NCBI RefSeq assembly: GCF_008929045.1
Contig: NZ_VFAH01000009.1
Span: 172,126 to 236,125 of the forward strand
Reading direction: 5' to 3'
Length of the DNA stretch: 64,000 nt
Source: Noviherbaspirillum aerium
Lineage (GTDB): Bacteria > Pseudomonadota > Gammaproteobacteria > Burkholderiales > Burkholderiaceae_D
Shown: positions 43,217 through 51,262 of the stretch, piece after piece
Layout of the letters: each line of letters opens with the position of its first letter
Position numbering within the stretch: position 1 is the first letter of the stretch
Translations under genes and position numbers: made by a program
Notes under the pieces: generated by a model
Database searches by the model: none
The model's input: only the letters and a program-made list of their open reading frames with translations
What the model was told of the DNA's origin: nothing

Positions 43217-43232
43217 TGCAATGATCATGCCT
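43217..43232 (-). promoter_or_regulatory. Sigma54 promoter of entericidin gene
   Basis: Minus strand AGGCATGATCATTGCA has GGCA, G7 and TTGCA at exact spacing; only T1 and C6 differ from consensus. Predicted leader about 37 nt. Confidence 0.6.
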
Positions 43233-43449
43233 GTTTGTAAGACGGACATGCTTCTCTGCAACACCGGCTGTCAGCACCTGGTTCCACCAAGGTGGATGCT
43301 GCGTACATCGATGAAACCTGGCACTTGTGCGGGTTGTGACTGCGCTGACTGCTCCCCTGCACATACGCGCCTGCCGATACTGAGAGTCGGCTCGACAGGC
43401 CTGCGTTCTAAAGATTGTTCACGGTCAAATGATTGTTCATAGTCAAATC

Positions 43450-43878
43450 TCAACGCCGCTTGAACAGCAGGCTGAGCAGCAGTCCGGTGCCCACCGCCAT
43501 CGCCACCGACTGCATCGGCTTGTCCTTGACGTAGGTGCTGGTGGTTTCCATGCCGCGGTTGAACTGGCGGCTGGCCTCGGTAGCGATACCCTTGGCCGCA
43601 TAGCGCATGGTGCCGAACTTGGCCATCAGTTGCGCATGCGCCTGCACCAGCTCTTCGTCCGAAAGATTGGGAGAGCGGTTGACCAGCGCATCGAGATCGC
43701 TTTTCAGGCTCGACAGTTCGGTACGCAGCGAGGCGGCCGAGCGCGGCGTGCCCTTGCCGTCGCTTGCCATGGTGATGCTGCTGACGACTCCGCCGCTGGC
43801 GCCTTCGCTGTCGCCGCGCGAATAGATCGTGCCTGCGGGGCGGTCGCTGCCTGCGGCCGATGGGGGATTGGTATCCAT
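43450..43878 (-). CDS. DUF883/ElaB-type membrane-anchored protein
   Basis: A 142-residue protein with a disordered N-terminal third, a helical segment with heptads (LRTELSSLKSDLDALVN, SDEELVQAHAQLMAKFGTM) and a C-terminal membrane anchor VAMAVGTGLLLSLLFKRR. The C-terminal helix and terminal FKRR match the ElaB/YqjD/DUF883 family, tail-anchored proteins that bind stationary-phase ribosomes in E. coli. AAGGAG lies 7 nt before the ATG. Monocistronic, beside the entericidin gene. Confidence 0.82.
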   Translation of the reverse strand: MDTNPPSAAGSDRPAGTIYSRGDSEGASGGVVSSITMASDGKGTPRSAASLRTELSSLKSDLDALVNRSPNLSDEELVQAHAQLMAKFGTMRYAAKGIATEASRQFNRGMETTSTYVKDKPMQSVAMAVGTGLLLSLLFKRR

Positions 43879-44411
43879 GGATCACTCCTTGAAGACGTTT
43901 GCCTGATGCGAAGGGCAATGCCGCGGTCTTCGGATTCCCGCCGGTCATTGGCCTTCCCCGTCCGCAATCCGAGGACCGCGGCAGTGCCAATGGAAGTGAG
44001 GAATCGAAACACCCTGGCGTCTGCGATCGCATCAGGATTTGCCAATGCCTCGCACAGCATCAGGCGGCCTCTCTTCCCTGGCAACTTGCCCTGCATTCAG
44101 CAAGGCCTGTGCCATCTGTACTTGCTTGCCGCAGGAAGCGCCAACTCCATGAAAGCGAAAGAATTTACCCGGTGAATCAGAAAGGGCACAAGGCCGCGGG
44201 CAAGCCGCATTCCAAATTTGTACAAATTGAATGTAAGTATTGCAACCTTGTTGGGTGCAAATCTTTATGTGCATTGCCTAGGGAAAACAGGCTCGGCGCA
44301 GCCATCGACAAACCGCTTGCTGCAATTTCCTTAAGGAAACATAATTCCGCATGGCCGGATGTCTCCCGATGAACATCCGCACGGAACTGAATCAGCAAAA
44401 GGAAGGTTTCC
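43879..44411. other. Intergenic region upstream of pilU
   Basis: About 530 bp without a supported gene. A/T-rich stretches at 44210-44350 differ from the GC-rich surroundings and probably hold the promoters of the divergent DUF883 and pilU genes; no confident sigma54 or sigma70 site was identified. Confidence 0.4.
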
Positions 44412-45584
44412 ATGTCGAATTTCGGAAACGATGAAGCGCGCGGCTACATGCATCAACTGCTCAAGGTCATGCACCAGCAGGGCGGATCGGATCTGTTCAT
44501 TTCTTCCGACTTCCCGCCGAGCATGAAGCACCAGGGAGCGATGAAGCCGCTGAGCCAGCAGAAGCTGACCGGCGAGATCACGCGCAAGCTGGCGCTGTCG
44601 CTGATGAACGACAAGCAGCGGCAGGAATTCGACACCGAATTCGAATGCAATTTCGCCATCTCGTTGCCGAACGTCTGCCGGTTCCGGGTGAACGTCTTTG
44701 TTCAGCAGCAGCAGGTCGGCATGGTGATCCGCACCATCGCGGCCGAGATTCCGAATTTCGAAAAGCTGCAGCTGCCCGAGGTGCTCAAGGATGTGATCAT
44801 GACCAAGCGCGGCCTGGTGCTGGTGGTGGGCGGCACCGGCTCGGGCAAGTCGACCACGCTGGCGGCAATGATCGATCACCGCAATGCCAGCTCGTCGGGG
44901 CATATCATCACCGTCGAGGACCCGGTGGAATATGTGCACAAGAACAAATCCTGCCTCATTACCCACCGCGAAGTCGGCGTCGACACCCTGTCCTGGCATC
45001 ATGCGCTGAAGAACACGCTGCGCCAGGCACCGGACGTGATCCTGATCGGCGAAATCCGCGACACCGAAACCATGGAGCATGCCATCGCCTTCGCGGAAAC
45101 CGGCCATCTCTGCCTCGGCACGCTGCATGCGAACAATGCCAACCAGACCATCGACCGCATCATCAACTTCTTCCCGGAAGAGCGGCGCAACCAGCTGCTG
45201 GGCGATCTGTCATCCAACCTGCGCGCCATCATTTCGCAGCGCCTGGTGCGCACCGAGGACGGCAAGGGCAGGCGCGCCGCCATCGAGATCCTGCTCAACA
45301 CGCCGACCATCGCCGAGCAGATTCTCAAGGGCCAGTTCCATGCGATCAAGGAAACCATGGCCAAGTCGCGCGAGCTTGGCATGCGCACCTTCGACCAGGC
45401 CTTGTTCGATCTTTACAACGCCGGGCACATCGGCTACGACGAAGCGATCCGCAATGCCGATTCGGCCAATGAACTGCGGCTGCAGATCAAGCTGCGCGCC
45501 AATCGCGGACAGCCGGGCGAGGCATCGGCATTCAACCTGGCGCTGGACGAGGAAAAGGAAGACGTCGAAGAAGAAAAGAAATAG
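44412..45584 (+). CDS. pilU: Type IV pilus retraction ATPase PilU
   Basis: A 390-residue PilT-like ATPase. The N-domain contains GGSDLFISSDFPPSMKHQG. Walker A is VVGGTGSGKSTTLAAM near residue 141, the Asp box TVEDPVEYVHKNK, Walker B VILIGEIRDTETMEHA and the His box AETGHLCLGTLHANNANQT. The acidic C-terminal tail (ALDEEKEDVEEEKK) and the length fit PilU better than PilT (about 345). PilU assists PilT in pilus retraction at the inner membrane. GGAAGG precedes ATG 44412. It usually follows pilT; here pilT is not in the window, so pilU stands alone. Confidence 0.88.
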   Translation: MSNFGNDEARGYMHQLLKVMHQQGGSDLFISSDFPPSMKHQGAMKPLSQQKLTGEITRKLALSLMNDKQRQEFDTEFECNFAISLPNVCRFRVNVFVQQQQVGMVIRTIAAEIPNFEKLQLPEVLKDVIMTKRGLVLVVGGTGSGKSTTLAAMIDHRNASSSGHIITVEDPVEYVHKNKSCLITHREVGVDTLSWHHALKNTLRQAPDVILIGEIRDTETMEHAIAFAETGHLCLGTLHANNANQTIDRIINFFPEERRNQLLGDLSSNLRAIISQRLVRTEDGKGRRAAIEILLNTPTIAEQILKGQFHAIKETMAKSRELGMRTFDQALFDLYNAGHIGYDEAIRNADSANELRLQIKLRANRGQPGEASAFNLALDEEKEDVEEEKK

Positions 45585-45790
45585 GGCTGCGGCCGGTTAC
45601 CGTTCATCATGGGGCCGGAAAACCCCAGCGGGAGTGATGGCCAAGGGCAGGCACAAAGTAGGCGGAATGGCAAGGGCGCCGCGCTGCGCCTGTCGATTCG
45701 AGCCAACATTCCCCCCAACGGCGGCATGTCTTTCTCACGCCGGCCATCCATATTGGTTAAGATAGCGGTCGTCCACCCCGCCTCACCTTT

Positions 45791-46180
45791 ATGACTACAG
45801 ATTCCAATCACATCCTGGTTGTCGAAGATGACGAGCACATCGGCCAGGTACTCAAATTCATGCTGGAACGCCAAGGTTACCGCGTCAGCCTGTTCAATGA
45901 AGGCCTCGCCGCCCGCGACGGCATGGAAGCCGCCGGCGAGATTCCCCGCCTGATCCTGCTCGATGTCATGCTGCCTTACATCGACGGATTCGAACTGGTG
46001 AAGATAATTCGCGCCAGGACCGGATGGGAAGCGGTGCCCATCGTCATGCTGACCGCGAAGACCATGGAACAGGACATCGTCCGCGCGCTCGATGCCGGCG
46101 CCAACGATTATGTCGTCAAGCCCTTCCAGCCGAATGAACTGCTGGCCCGCATACGACGCTTCCTGAGAGCCAAGCCATGA
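45791..46180 (+). CDS. Single-domain response regulator
   Basis: A 129-residue stand-alone receiver: acidic pocket VVEDDEH, phosphoacceptor Asp in LILLDVMLPYIDGFE, Thr in VMLTAKT and the conserved Lys in VVKPFQPNELLAR. No output domain. It overlaps the YaiO-type gene by 4 nt (46177-46180) and is the first gene of the polysaccharide locus, so it may control synthesis by protein-protein contact. The kinase at 51263-53542 is a possible partner. Confidence 0.88.
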   Translation: MTTDSNHILVVEDDEHIGQVLKFMLERQGYRVSLFNEGLAARDGMEAAGEIPRLILLDVMLPYIDGFELVKIIRARTGWEAVPIVMLTAKTMEQDIVRALDAGANDYVVKPFQPNELLARIRRFLRAKP

Positions 46181-46941
46181 GCCGGCCCGCGCGATACCGA
46201 TACGCCGCATGCGCATTGTCGGCGGCGGCCATGGCCGCGGCGTCATTGGCCGCACATGCCGGAACCACGGCGGGCCTGTTCGTCGGTCATGAACATCTCA
46301 ACAGCGGCTCTCCCGACTGGCAGGAGACCTCTGTCAGGATGAGCCACGAACTCGCGCCGCGCCGGCTGTTCGATCTCGCCGTCACGCAGACCGAGCGCTT
46401 CGACCTGCGCGACAGCCAGATCGCGGCCGCCTACGTCGCGCCGCTGTCCCGCCAACTGACCGCCAGCGTCGAAGCCAATGCCAGCCCGACCCACAGGGTC
46501 CTGGCGCGCAATGCCTTCGGCACCGCGCTGCAGTATGAATTCGCGCCGGCCTGGCTGATCCATGCCGGCGCGAAGACCACCCGTTACGACGAGGTGCGGG
46601 TGAACCAGTCGCTGCTGATGCTGGAACACTATTTTTCCAGTTTCAGCTGGGCTCTCGGCTGGCGCCCTGCGCGCGCCTTCCACACCACGGCGCACAGCGG
46701 CGAAGCGCGCGCCAGCTACTATTACGGCGACCGCAATTCGGTTGGCATCATCCTCGCCGGCGGCAAGGAAGCCGCCAGCATCGGCGGCAGCGTGGCGCTG
46801 ACCAGCCTGCGTTCGGCGACGCTCGTCGGCCGCCACTGGCTCAGCCGCGACTGGGCGTTCAACTACGGCATCGGCTCGTCCCGGCAGGGCGAATTCTATG
46901 TTCGCAACGGAGTGAGCATCGGTGTCCAGCACACTTTCTGA
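46177..46941 (+). CDS. YaiO-family outer membrane beta-barrel
   Basis: A 254-residue exported protein with a signal peptide ending SLAAHA-G. The mature part is alternating beta strands (TTAGLFVGHEHLNSGSPDWQ, LFDLAVTQTERFDLRDSQ, ALQYEFAPAWLIHAGAKTTR, ARASYYYGDRNSVGIILAGG) ending in an aromatic strand VGIQHTF-like (IGVQHTF), as in barrels of the YaiO family. The role is likely export of the polysaccharide made by the GT2 synthase. In E. coli yaiO lies near a GT2 gene (yaiP). It overlaps both neighbours. Confidence 0.82.
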   Translation: MSRPARYRYAACALSAAAMAAASLAAHAGTTAGLFVGHEHLNSGSPDWQETSVRMSHELAPRRLFDLAVTQTERFDLRDSQIAAAYVAPLSRQLTASVEANASPTHRVLARNAFGTALQYEFAPAWLIHAGAKTTRYDEVRVNQSLLMLEHYFSSFSWALGWRPARAFHTTAHSGEARASYYYGDRNSVGIILAGGKEAASIGGSVALTSLRSATLVGRHWLSRDWAFNYGIGSSRQGEFYVRNGVSIGVQHTF

Positions 46942-47971
46942 TCCGCTGCTGGCGGCTGCCTTCTGGACCGGTTTCGCCGCACTGATCGTGACGCTGCTGC
47001 TGGCTGGCGAGATTGTCAACCTGCGCATGGCCCTGCGCCGCAGGCAGCGACGTGAGCAGGCCGCGCTCGCCAAATGGCGCCCCGTGCTCAATGCCGCCAT
47101 CATCGGCGACATTCCCGAATCGCTGCCGCGCCTGCGCCGCGGCGAGCGCCTGGTGTTCCTGAAATTCTGGGTCCACCTGCACCAGTCGCTGCGCGGTTCG
47201 GCCAGCGCAGACCTCAATGAGGTGGCGATGCGGCTGCGGTGCGATGTCCTGGCACGCGAGCTGCTGGTCGGCCGCCGCCGCGCCGCCCGGCTTCTTGCCA
47301 CCCTCGTGCTCGGCCACCTGCGTGACCGCGAGTCCTGGGATCTCCTGCAGAAGCAGGCCGCTTCCGACGACAGCACCGCCTCGCTGTACTCGCTGTGGGC
47401 GCTGGTGCAGATCGATCCCAAGGCAGCGGCCGGCACCATGATGCCGTTCTTCATCGGACGCGACGACTGGGCGCTGTCCCAGGTTGTCAGCATCCTGCAG
47501 GAAGCGCGCGAAGATTGCGCGGAAGTGCTGGAGCAGATCATTCCCGAACTTTCCGACAACCGCCTGCCGCGCGCCCTGCAGCTTGCCGAAGCCTTGCGCG
47601 CCGACCTGCCGCCCACGATGCAGGCGGGCATGTTGCGGCATGAATCGGTCACGGTGCTGGTTACCGCCTTGCGCATTGCCTCCAGTCCCGCCGTGTGCGG
47701 CGAGGTGCGGGCGCATGTCGCGCATCCCGACTGGCGCGTGCGCGTGCAGGTTGCCAAGGCGCTCGGCCGCATCGGCGGCCGCGAGGATGTGGAGCCGTTG
47801 ACGCGGCTGCTCAACGATTCCGAATGGTGGGTGCGCTACCGCGCCGCGCAGGCGCTGGCCGAGCTGCCCTTCCTGGAACCCGGCGAGCTGGAGCGCCTGC
47901 GCAACGAAGCCTCCGACCGCTACGCGGCCGACATGCTGACGCAGGTGCTGGCCGAAAAGGAGATGGCATGA
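46922..47971 (+). CDS. HEAT-repeat membrane-anchored protein
   Basis: A 349-residue protein. One N-terminal membrane helix (LLAAAFWTGFAALIVTLLLA) is followed by a basic stretch and about six HEAT/ARM-like helical repeats (ESWDLLQKQAASDDSTASLY, WRVRVQVAKALGRIGGREDV, WWVRYRAAQALAELPFLEPG). Start is GTG 46922, overlapping the YaiO gene by 20 nt; the overlap and tight spacing support coupling. HEAT repeats mediate protein contacts, so it may scaffold the synthase and receiver. Stop overlaps the GT2 start as ATGA. Confidence 0.82.
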   Translation: MSSTLSDPLLAAAFWTGFAALIVTLLLAGEIVNLRMALRRRQRREQAALAKWRPVLNAAIIGDIPESLPRLRRGERLVFLKFWVHLHQSLRGSASADLNEVAMRLRCDVLARELLVGRRRAARLLATLVLGHLRDRESWDLLQKQAASDDSTASLYSLWALVQIDPKAAAGTMMPFFIGRDDWALSQVVSILQEAREDCAEVLEQIIPELSDNRLPRALQLAEALRADLPPTMQAGMLRHESVTVLVTALRIASSPAVCGEVRAHVAHPDWRVRVQVAKALGRIGGREDVEPLTRLLNDSEWWVRYRAAQALAELPFLEPGELERLRNEASDRYAADMLTQVLAEKEMA

Positions 47972-49377
47972 GTACCCATGCGCTGATCGTCGCCTTCGTT
48001 ACCTGGTTCGTCATCTGCTATTTCATCGTGCTCAACGGCGGCTATCTGCTGCTCAATCTGCTGGCCATCATTTCCCTGCGCCGCCGCGGCGAAGAACGGA
48101 TTCTCGACGACCTGCCGCAAGCCTATTCCGGACTGGAACCGCCGATCAGCCTGCTAGTGCCGGCCTACAACGAGGAATCCACCATCGCCGCCTCGGTGCG
48201 TTCCATGCTGCAACTGCAGTATTCCGAGCTGGAAATCATCGTCATCAACGACGGCTCGAAAGACAATACCCTGCAGGTGCTGAAGGAGGAATTCGGCTTG
48301 CTGCCTTTCCCGGAAGCCTACCGGGTGCAGATCGAAACCAAGCCGATCAACGGAATCTTCCGCTCGACCCGTTATCCAAACCTGCGCGTGATCGACAAGA
48401 TGAACGGCGGCAAGGCGGATTCGCTCAATGCCGGCATCAATGCCTCGCGCTATCCGCTGTTCTGCGGCGTCGATGCCGATTCCATCCTGCAGCGCGACAG
48501 CCTGCAGAAGGTGGTCAAGCCTTTCCTGCACGATCCGACGGTGGTGGCGACAGGCGGCACGGTGCGCGTGGCCAATGGCTGCGACGTGCGCGGCGGCTTC
48601 CTGACCAGCGTCGGCCTGCCGCGCAACCTGTGGGCGATGTTCCAGGTGGTGGAGTATCTGCGCGCCTTCCTGTTCGGCCGGCTGGGCTGGTCGGCGATCA
48701 ATGGCATGCTGATCATTTCCGGCGCCTTCGGCGTGTTCCGCAAGGAAGCGGTGATCCTGGCCGGCGGCTACCGCCCCAAGACCATCGGCGAGGACATGGA
48801 ACTGGTGGTGCGCATGCACCGCGTGCTGCGCGAGCGGCGCCAGCCGTACCGGATTGAATTCGTGCCGGAGCCGGTGTGCTGGACCGAAGCGCCGGAAGAT
48901 CGGCAAACCTTGCGCAACCAGCGCATACGCTGGCAGCGCGGCCTGTCGGAAAGCCTGTCCTCGAACTGGGGGCTGATGTTCAGCCGCAACGGCGGCGTTC
49001 CCGGCTGGTTCGCTTTCCCGTTCATGGTGCTGTTCGAATGGCTGGGACCGCTGGTGGAACTCGGAGGCTATCTCTTCATGGCGGTCGCCTTCGCATTCGA
49101 CTGGATTTCCTGGGGCGCCGCGTCGATCTTCCTGTTCGTCGCCATCGGCCTCGGCATCATGCTCTCGGCATCGGGGCTGCTGCTGGAAGAAATGTCGTTT
49201 CATATCTATCCGAAAGGGCGCCACCTGGCATGGCTCGGTCTGATTGTGATCATCGAAAACTTCGGCTACCGCCAGCTCAACAGCTACTGGCGCCTGGTCG
49301 GATTGTGGCGCTGGGCGACGCAGAGCGAGGCGAGCTGGGGCGTAATGACGCGCAAGGGCACCTGGCAGAGGAAATAG
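47968..49377 (+). CDS. Processive family 2 glycosyltransferase (polysaccharide synthase)
   Basis: A 469-residue membrane GT2. One N-terminal helix (VAFVTWFVICYFIVLNGGYL) and three or four C-terminal helices flank the catalytic domain: LVPAYNEES near residue 63, EIIVINDGSKDN, DxD in GVDADSIL near 169, the acid GEDMELVVR near 273, and Q-x2-R-W in QRIRWQRG near 315. The last motif marks processive synthases (PgaC, BcsA, hyaluronan type). It probably makes a homopolymer or repeating exopolysaccharide at the inner membrane. In a locus with a barrel, a HEAT protein and a TIM-barrel-like secreted protein. Confidence 0.9.
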   Translation: MSTHALIVAFVTWFVICYFIVLNGGYLLLNLLAIISLRRRGEERILDDLPQAYSGLEPPISLLVPAYNEESTIAASVRSMLQLQYSELEIIVINDGSKDNTLQVLKEEFGLLPFPEAYRVQIETKPINGIFRSTRYPNLRVIDKMNGGKADSLNAGINASRYPLFCGVDADSILQRDSLQKVVKPFLHDPTVVATGGTVRVANGCDVRGGFLTSVGLPRNLWAMFQVVEYLRAFLFGRLGWSAINGMLIISGAFGVFRKEAVILAGGYRPKTIGEDMELVVRMHRVLRERRQPYRIEFVPEPVCWTEAPEDRQTLRNQRIRWQRGLSESLSSNWGLMFSRNGGVPGWFAFPFMVLFEWLGPLVELGGYLFMAVAFAFDWISWGAASIFLFVAIGLGIMLSASGLLLEEMSFHIYPKGRHLAWLGLIVIIENFGYRQLNSYWRLVGLWRWATQSEASWGVMTRKGTWQRK

Positions 49378-49460
49378 CAGGGCGCCGGCAGGCGGGGCGG
49401 CCGGCACTGTCGGCGCAGCGCCTTTGGCCGCCGGCACGGCTGGCCGCGCTGGGTTCGGCA

Positions 49461-51143
49461 ATGGCAGGCGGATTGCTTATCGTGACTTCATCCCATGCCG
49501 CCGGAGCGGCCATTCTCCAGTCCTGTCCCTCCGCGCAGCAGCTGCAGCCGGAGCAGGGTGCGCATGCCAGCCTTGTCACCCAGGCCGACGGCACGCGCAT
49601 GCGCCTGTTCGTGAGCGCCGCGGAGCAGCCTGGCTGCCGGGGAATTTCCCTGCCGGTGCCGACCGATGCCATCGCCGCGATCCATCCCGTTTCCCCCGCC
49701 GCTGCCAGTGCCCTGGGCGACATGGTCCTCCTCCAGGGGCCGGAAAAGGAAGGGCGCTTTCTGATCGGCAGCGCCTCGGGCACGGCGGCTGCATCATCGC
49801 GCCGCGATGCGCTCAGCCCCATGCCCTTGCGTGAAAACCTGCTGCCGGGAATGACGGTGCGCGGCTTCGGCGTCGAGGAACGCATCCGGGCGCAGATCTC
49901 CGACGGCAGGCTGCGCCTGCAATGCGCCCCCGGCAGCAAGCCGGCCGGCGTGATGTTGAGCGCGCCCTGGACCCTGACGCAGGCCCAGGCCGAGCTGCAG
50001 CTCAAGGCTGCCGGCAGCGGACGCTATGAAGTGCAGGTGCAGGACGCCGCCGGCGCCGCCGGCGGAAGCGCGCTGGCACTTGGTCATCTGGAGGCGGAAA
50101 GCAGACGGGAGCAGCGCCTGGCGTTGCCGCGCGCCGGCATCGACCGCCTGCGCTGGCGCAGCTTTTCCATCGCCTGTCCGATGGAAAAATCGGAATTGCT
50201 CATCGAAGACATGCGGCTGCTGCCGCGCGCCACCCCGGGAGCCGGCGCGCCGGGCAGGTCAACATGGATCTGGCAGCCGGCCGACTGGCACCAGCCGGAG
50301 AGGGCATTTGCGCACGCCGAGCGCCATGGCATCCGTACCCTGTTCATCTCCGCGCCGGTGAAGGAAGGCGCGGTGGCCGAACCCGCGCGGCTTTCCGCCT
50401 TCATCCGCGATGCGTCCAGGCGCGGCATCGAAGTGTGGAGCGTCGACGGCGATCCGCACATGGTGCTGCCAGGCGAGCATGCGGCATCGGTGCGGCGCGT
50501 GCGCGCCTATGCGGCCTACAACCGGTCGGTTCCTCCGGAGGCGCGCCTGCGCGGCCTGCAGTTCGATATCGAGCATTACCTGGTGGCCGGCTACGAATTG
50601 TCGGCGCCTGCGCTGGACCGGCATTATCTTGCGCTGGCCGCAGCCCTGCACCGGGCGGCGGCAGGCTTGCCGCTGGAATTCGTGGTGCCGTTCTGGTGGG
50701 CCGACAAGACCGAGCTGCTGAAGTCGCTGGCCCCGCATGCGTCCGGATTGACCGTGATGGATTACCGGACCGATCCGGAGCAGATCCTGCGCTTCGGCGC
50801 ACCCTTTCTTGACTGGGCTGCGAGCCACAACAAGCGCGTGCGCATTGCGCTGGAAGCCGGCCCGGTCGATGCGGAATGGCAGCGCCGTTATGTGAAGGCG
50901 GCCGATGGCGAACTCTGGCTGGTGAGGCTGGACCAGACGCCGGTGCTGGTCCTGCTGAAGCAGCCGCAGGCAGCGCCGGCAGGCGTTCAGGCCTATCGCT
51001 TTGTGTCAGACCGGCTGCTCGACGGCTCCGCCACCACTTTCCACCGCGACCCGGCGCGCATGCTGAGGCTGCTGCCTTCGCTGGAAGCGGATTTTTCCGC
51101 ATGGCCGGGGTTCGCCGGCATCGCGCTGCATGAGTTGAAGTAA
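49461..51143 (+). CDS. Secreted TIM-barrel-like (glycosidase-type) protein
   Basis: About 560 residues. The first third has no clear family; from residue ~270 the sequence has a TIM-barrel rhythm: RHGIRTLFISAPVKEG, RGIEVWSVDGDPHMVLPG, LRGLQFDIEHYLVAGYEL, LEFVVPFWWADKTELLKSL and GLTVMDYRTDPEQILRF. Acidic residues in QFDIEHY and MDYRTD could be catalytic. It may hydrolyse or modify the polymer of the GT2, as PgaB does in the Pga system. The start is uncertain: ATG 49461 lacks a ribosome binding site and cuts off the Arg-rich n-region of a likely signal peptide (ARLAALGSAMAGGLLIVTSS), so the true start may be upstream (GTG 49305, or a rare codon near 49362-49376). Confidence 0.68.
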   Translation: MAGGLLIVTSSHAAGAAILQSCPSAQQLQPEQGAHASLVTQADGTRMRLFVSAAEQPGCRGISLPVPTDAIAAIHPVSPAAASALGDMVLLQGPEKEGRFLIGSASGTAAASSRRDALSPMPLRENLLPGMTVRGFGVEERIRAQISDGRLRLQCAPGSKPAGVMLSAPWTLTQAQAELQLKAAGSGRYEVQVQDAAGAAGGSALALGHLEAESRREQRLALPRAGIDRLRWRSFSIACPMEKSELLIEDMRLLPRATPGAGAPGRSTWIWQPADWHQPERAFAHAERHGIRTLFISAPVKEGAVAEPARLSAFIRDASRRGIEVWSVDGDPHMVLPGEHAASVRRVRAYAAYNRSVPPEARLRGLQFDIEHYLVAGYELSAPALDRHYLALAAALHRAAAGLPLEFVVPFWWADKTELLKSLAPHASGLTVMDYRTDPEQILRFGAPFLDWAASHNKRVRIALEAGPVDAEWQRRYVKAADGELWLVRLDQTPVLVLLKQPQAAPAGVQAYRFVSDRLLDGSATTFHRDPARMLRLLPSLEADFSAWPGFAGIALHELK

Positions 51144-51262
51144 GAGCACGGCTCCGACGCTTCCCCGTACCTGCTGCCCATGAGGAGGGGTGAAACCGCT
51201 CTAATCTTCCACCAGCCTATGACTGACGGCCGCAAGCAGCCCACTACACTGCACAATCGCCC

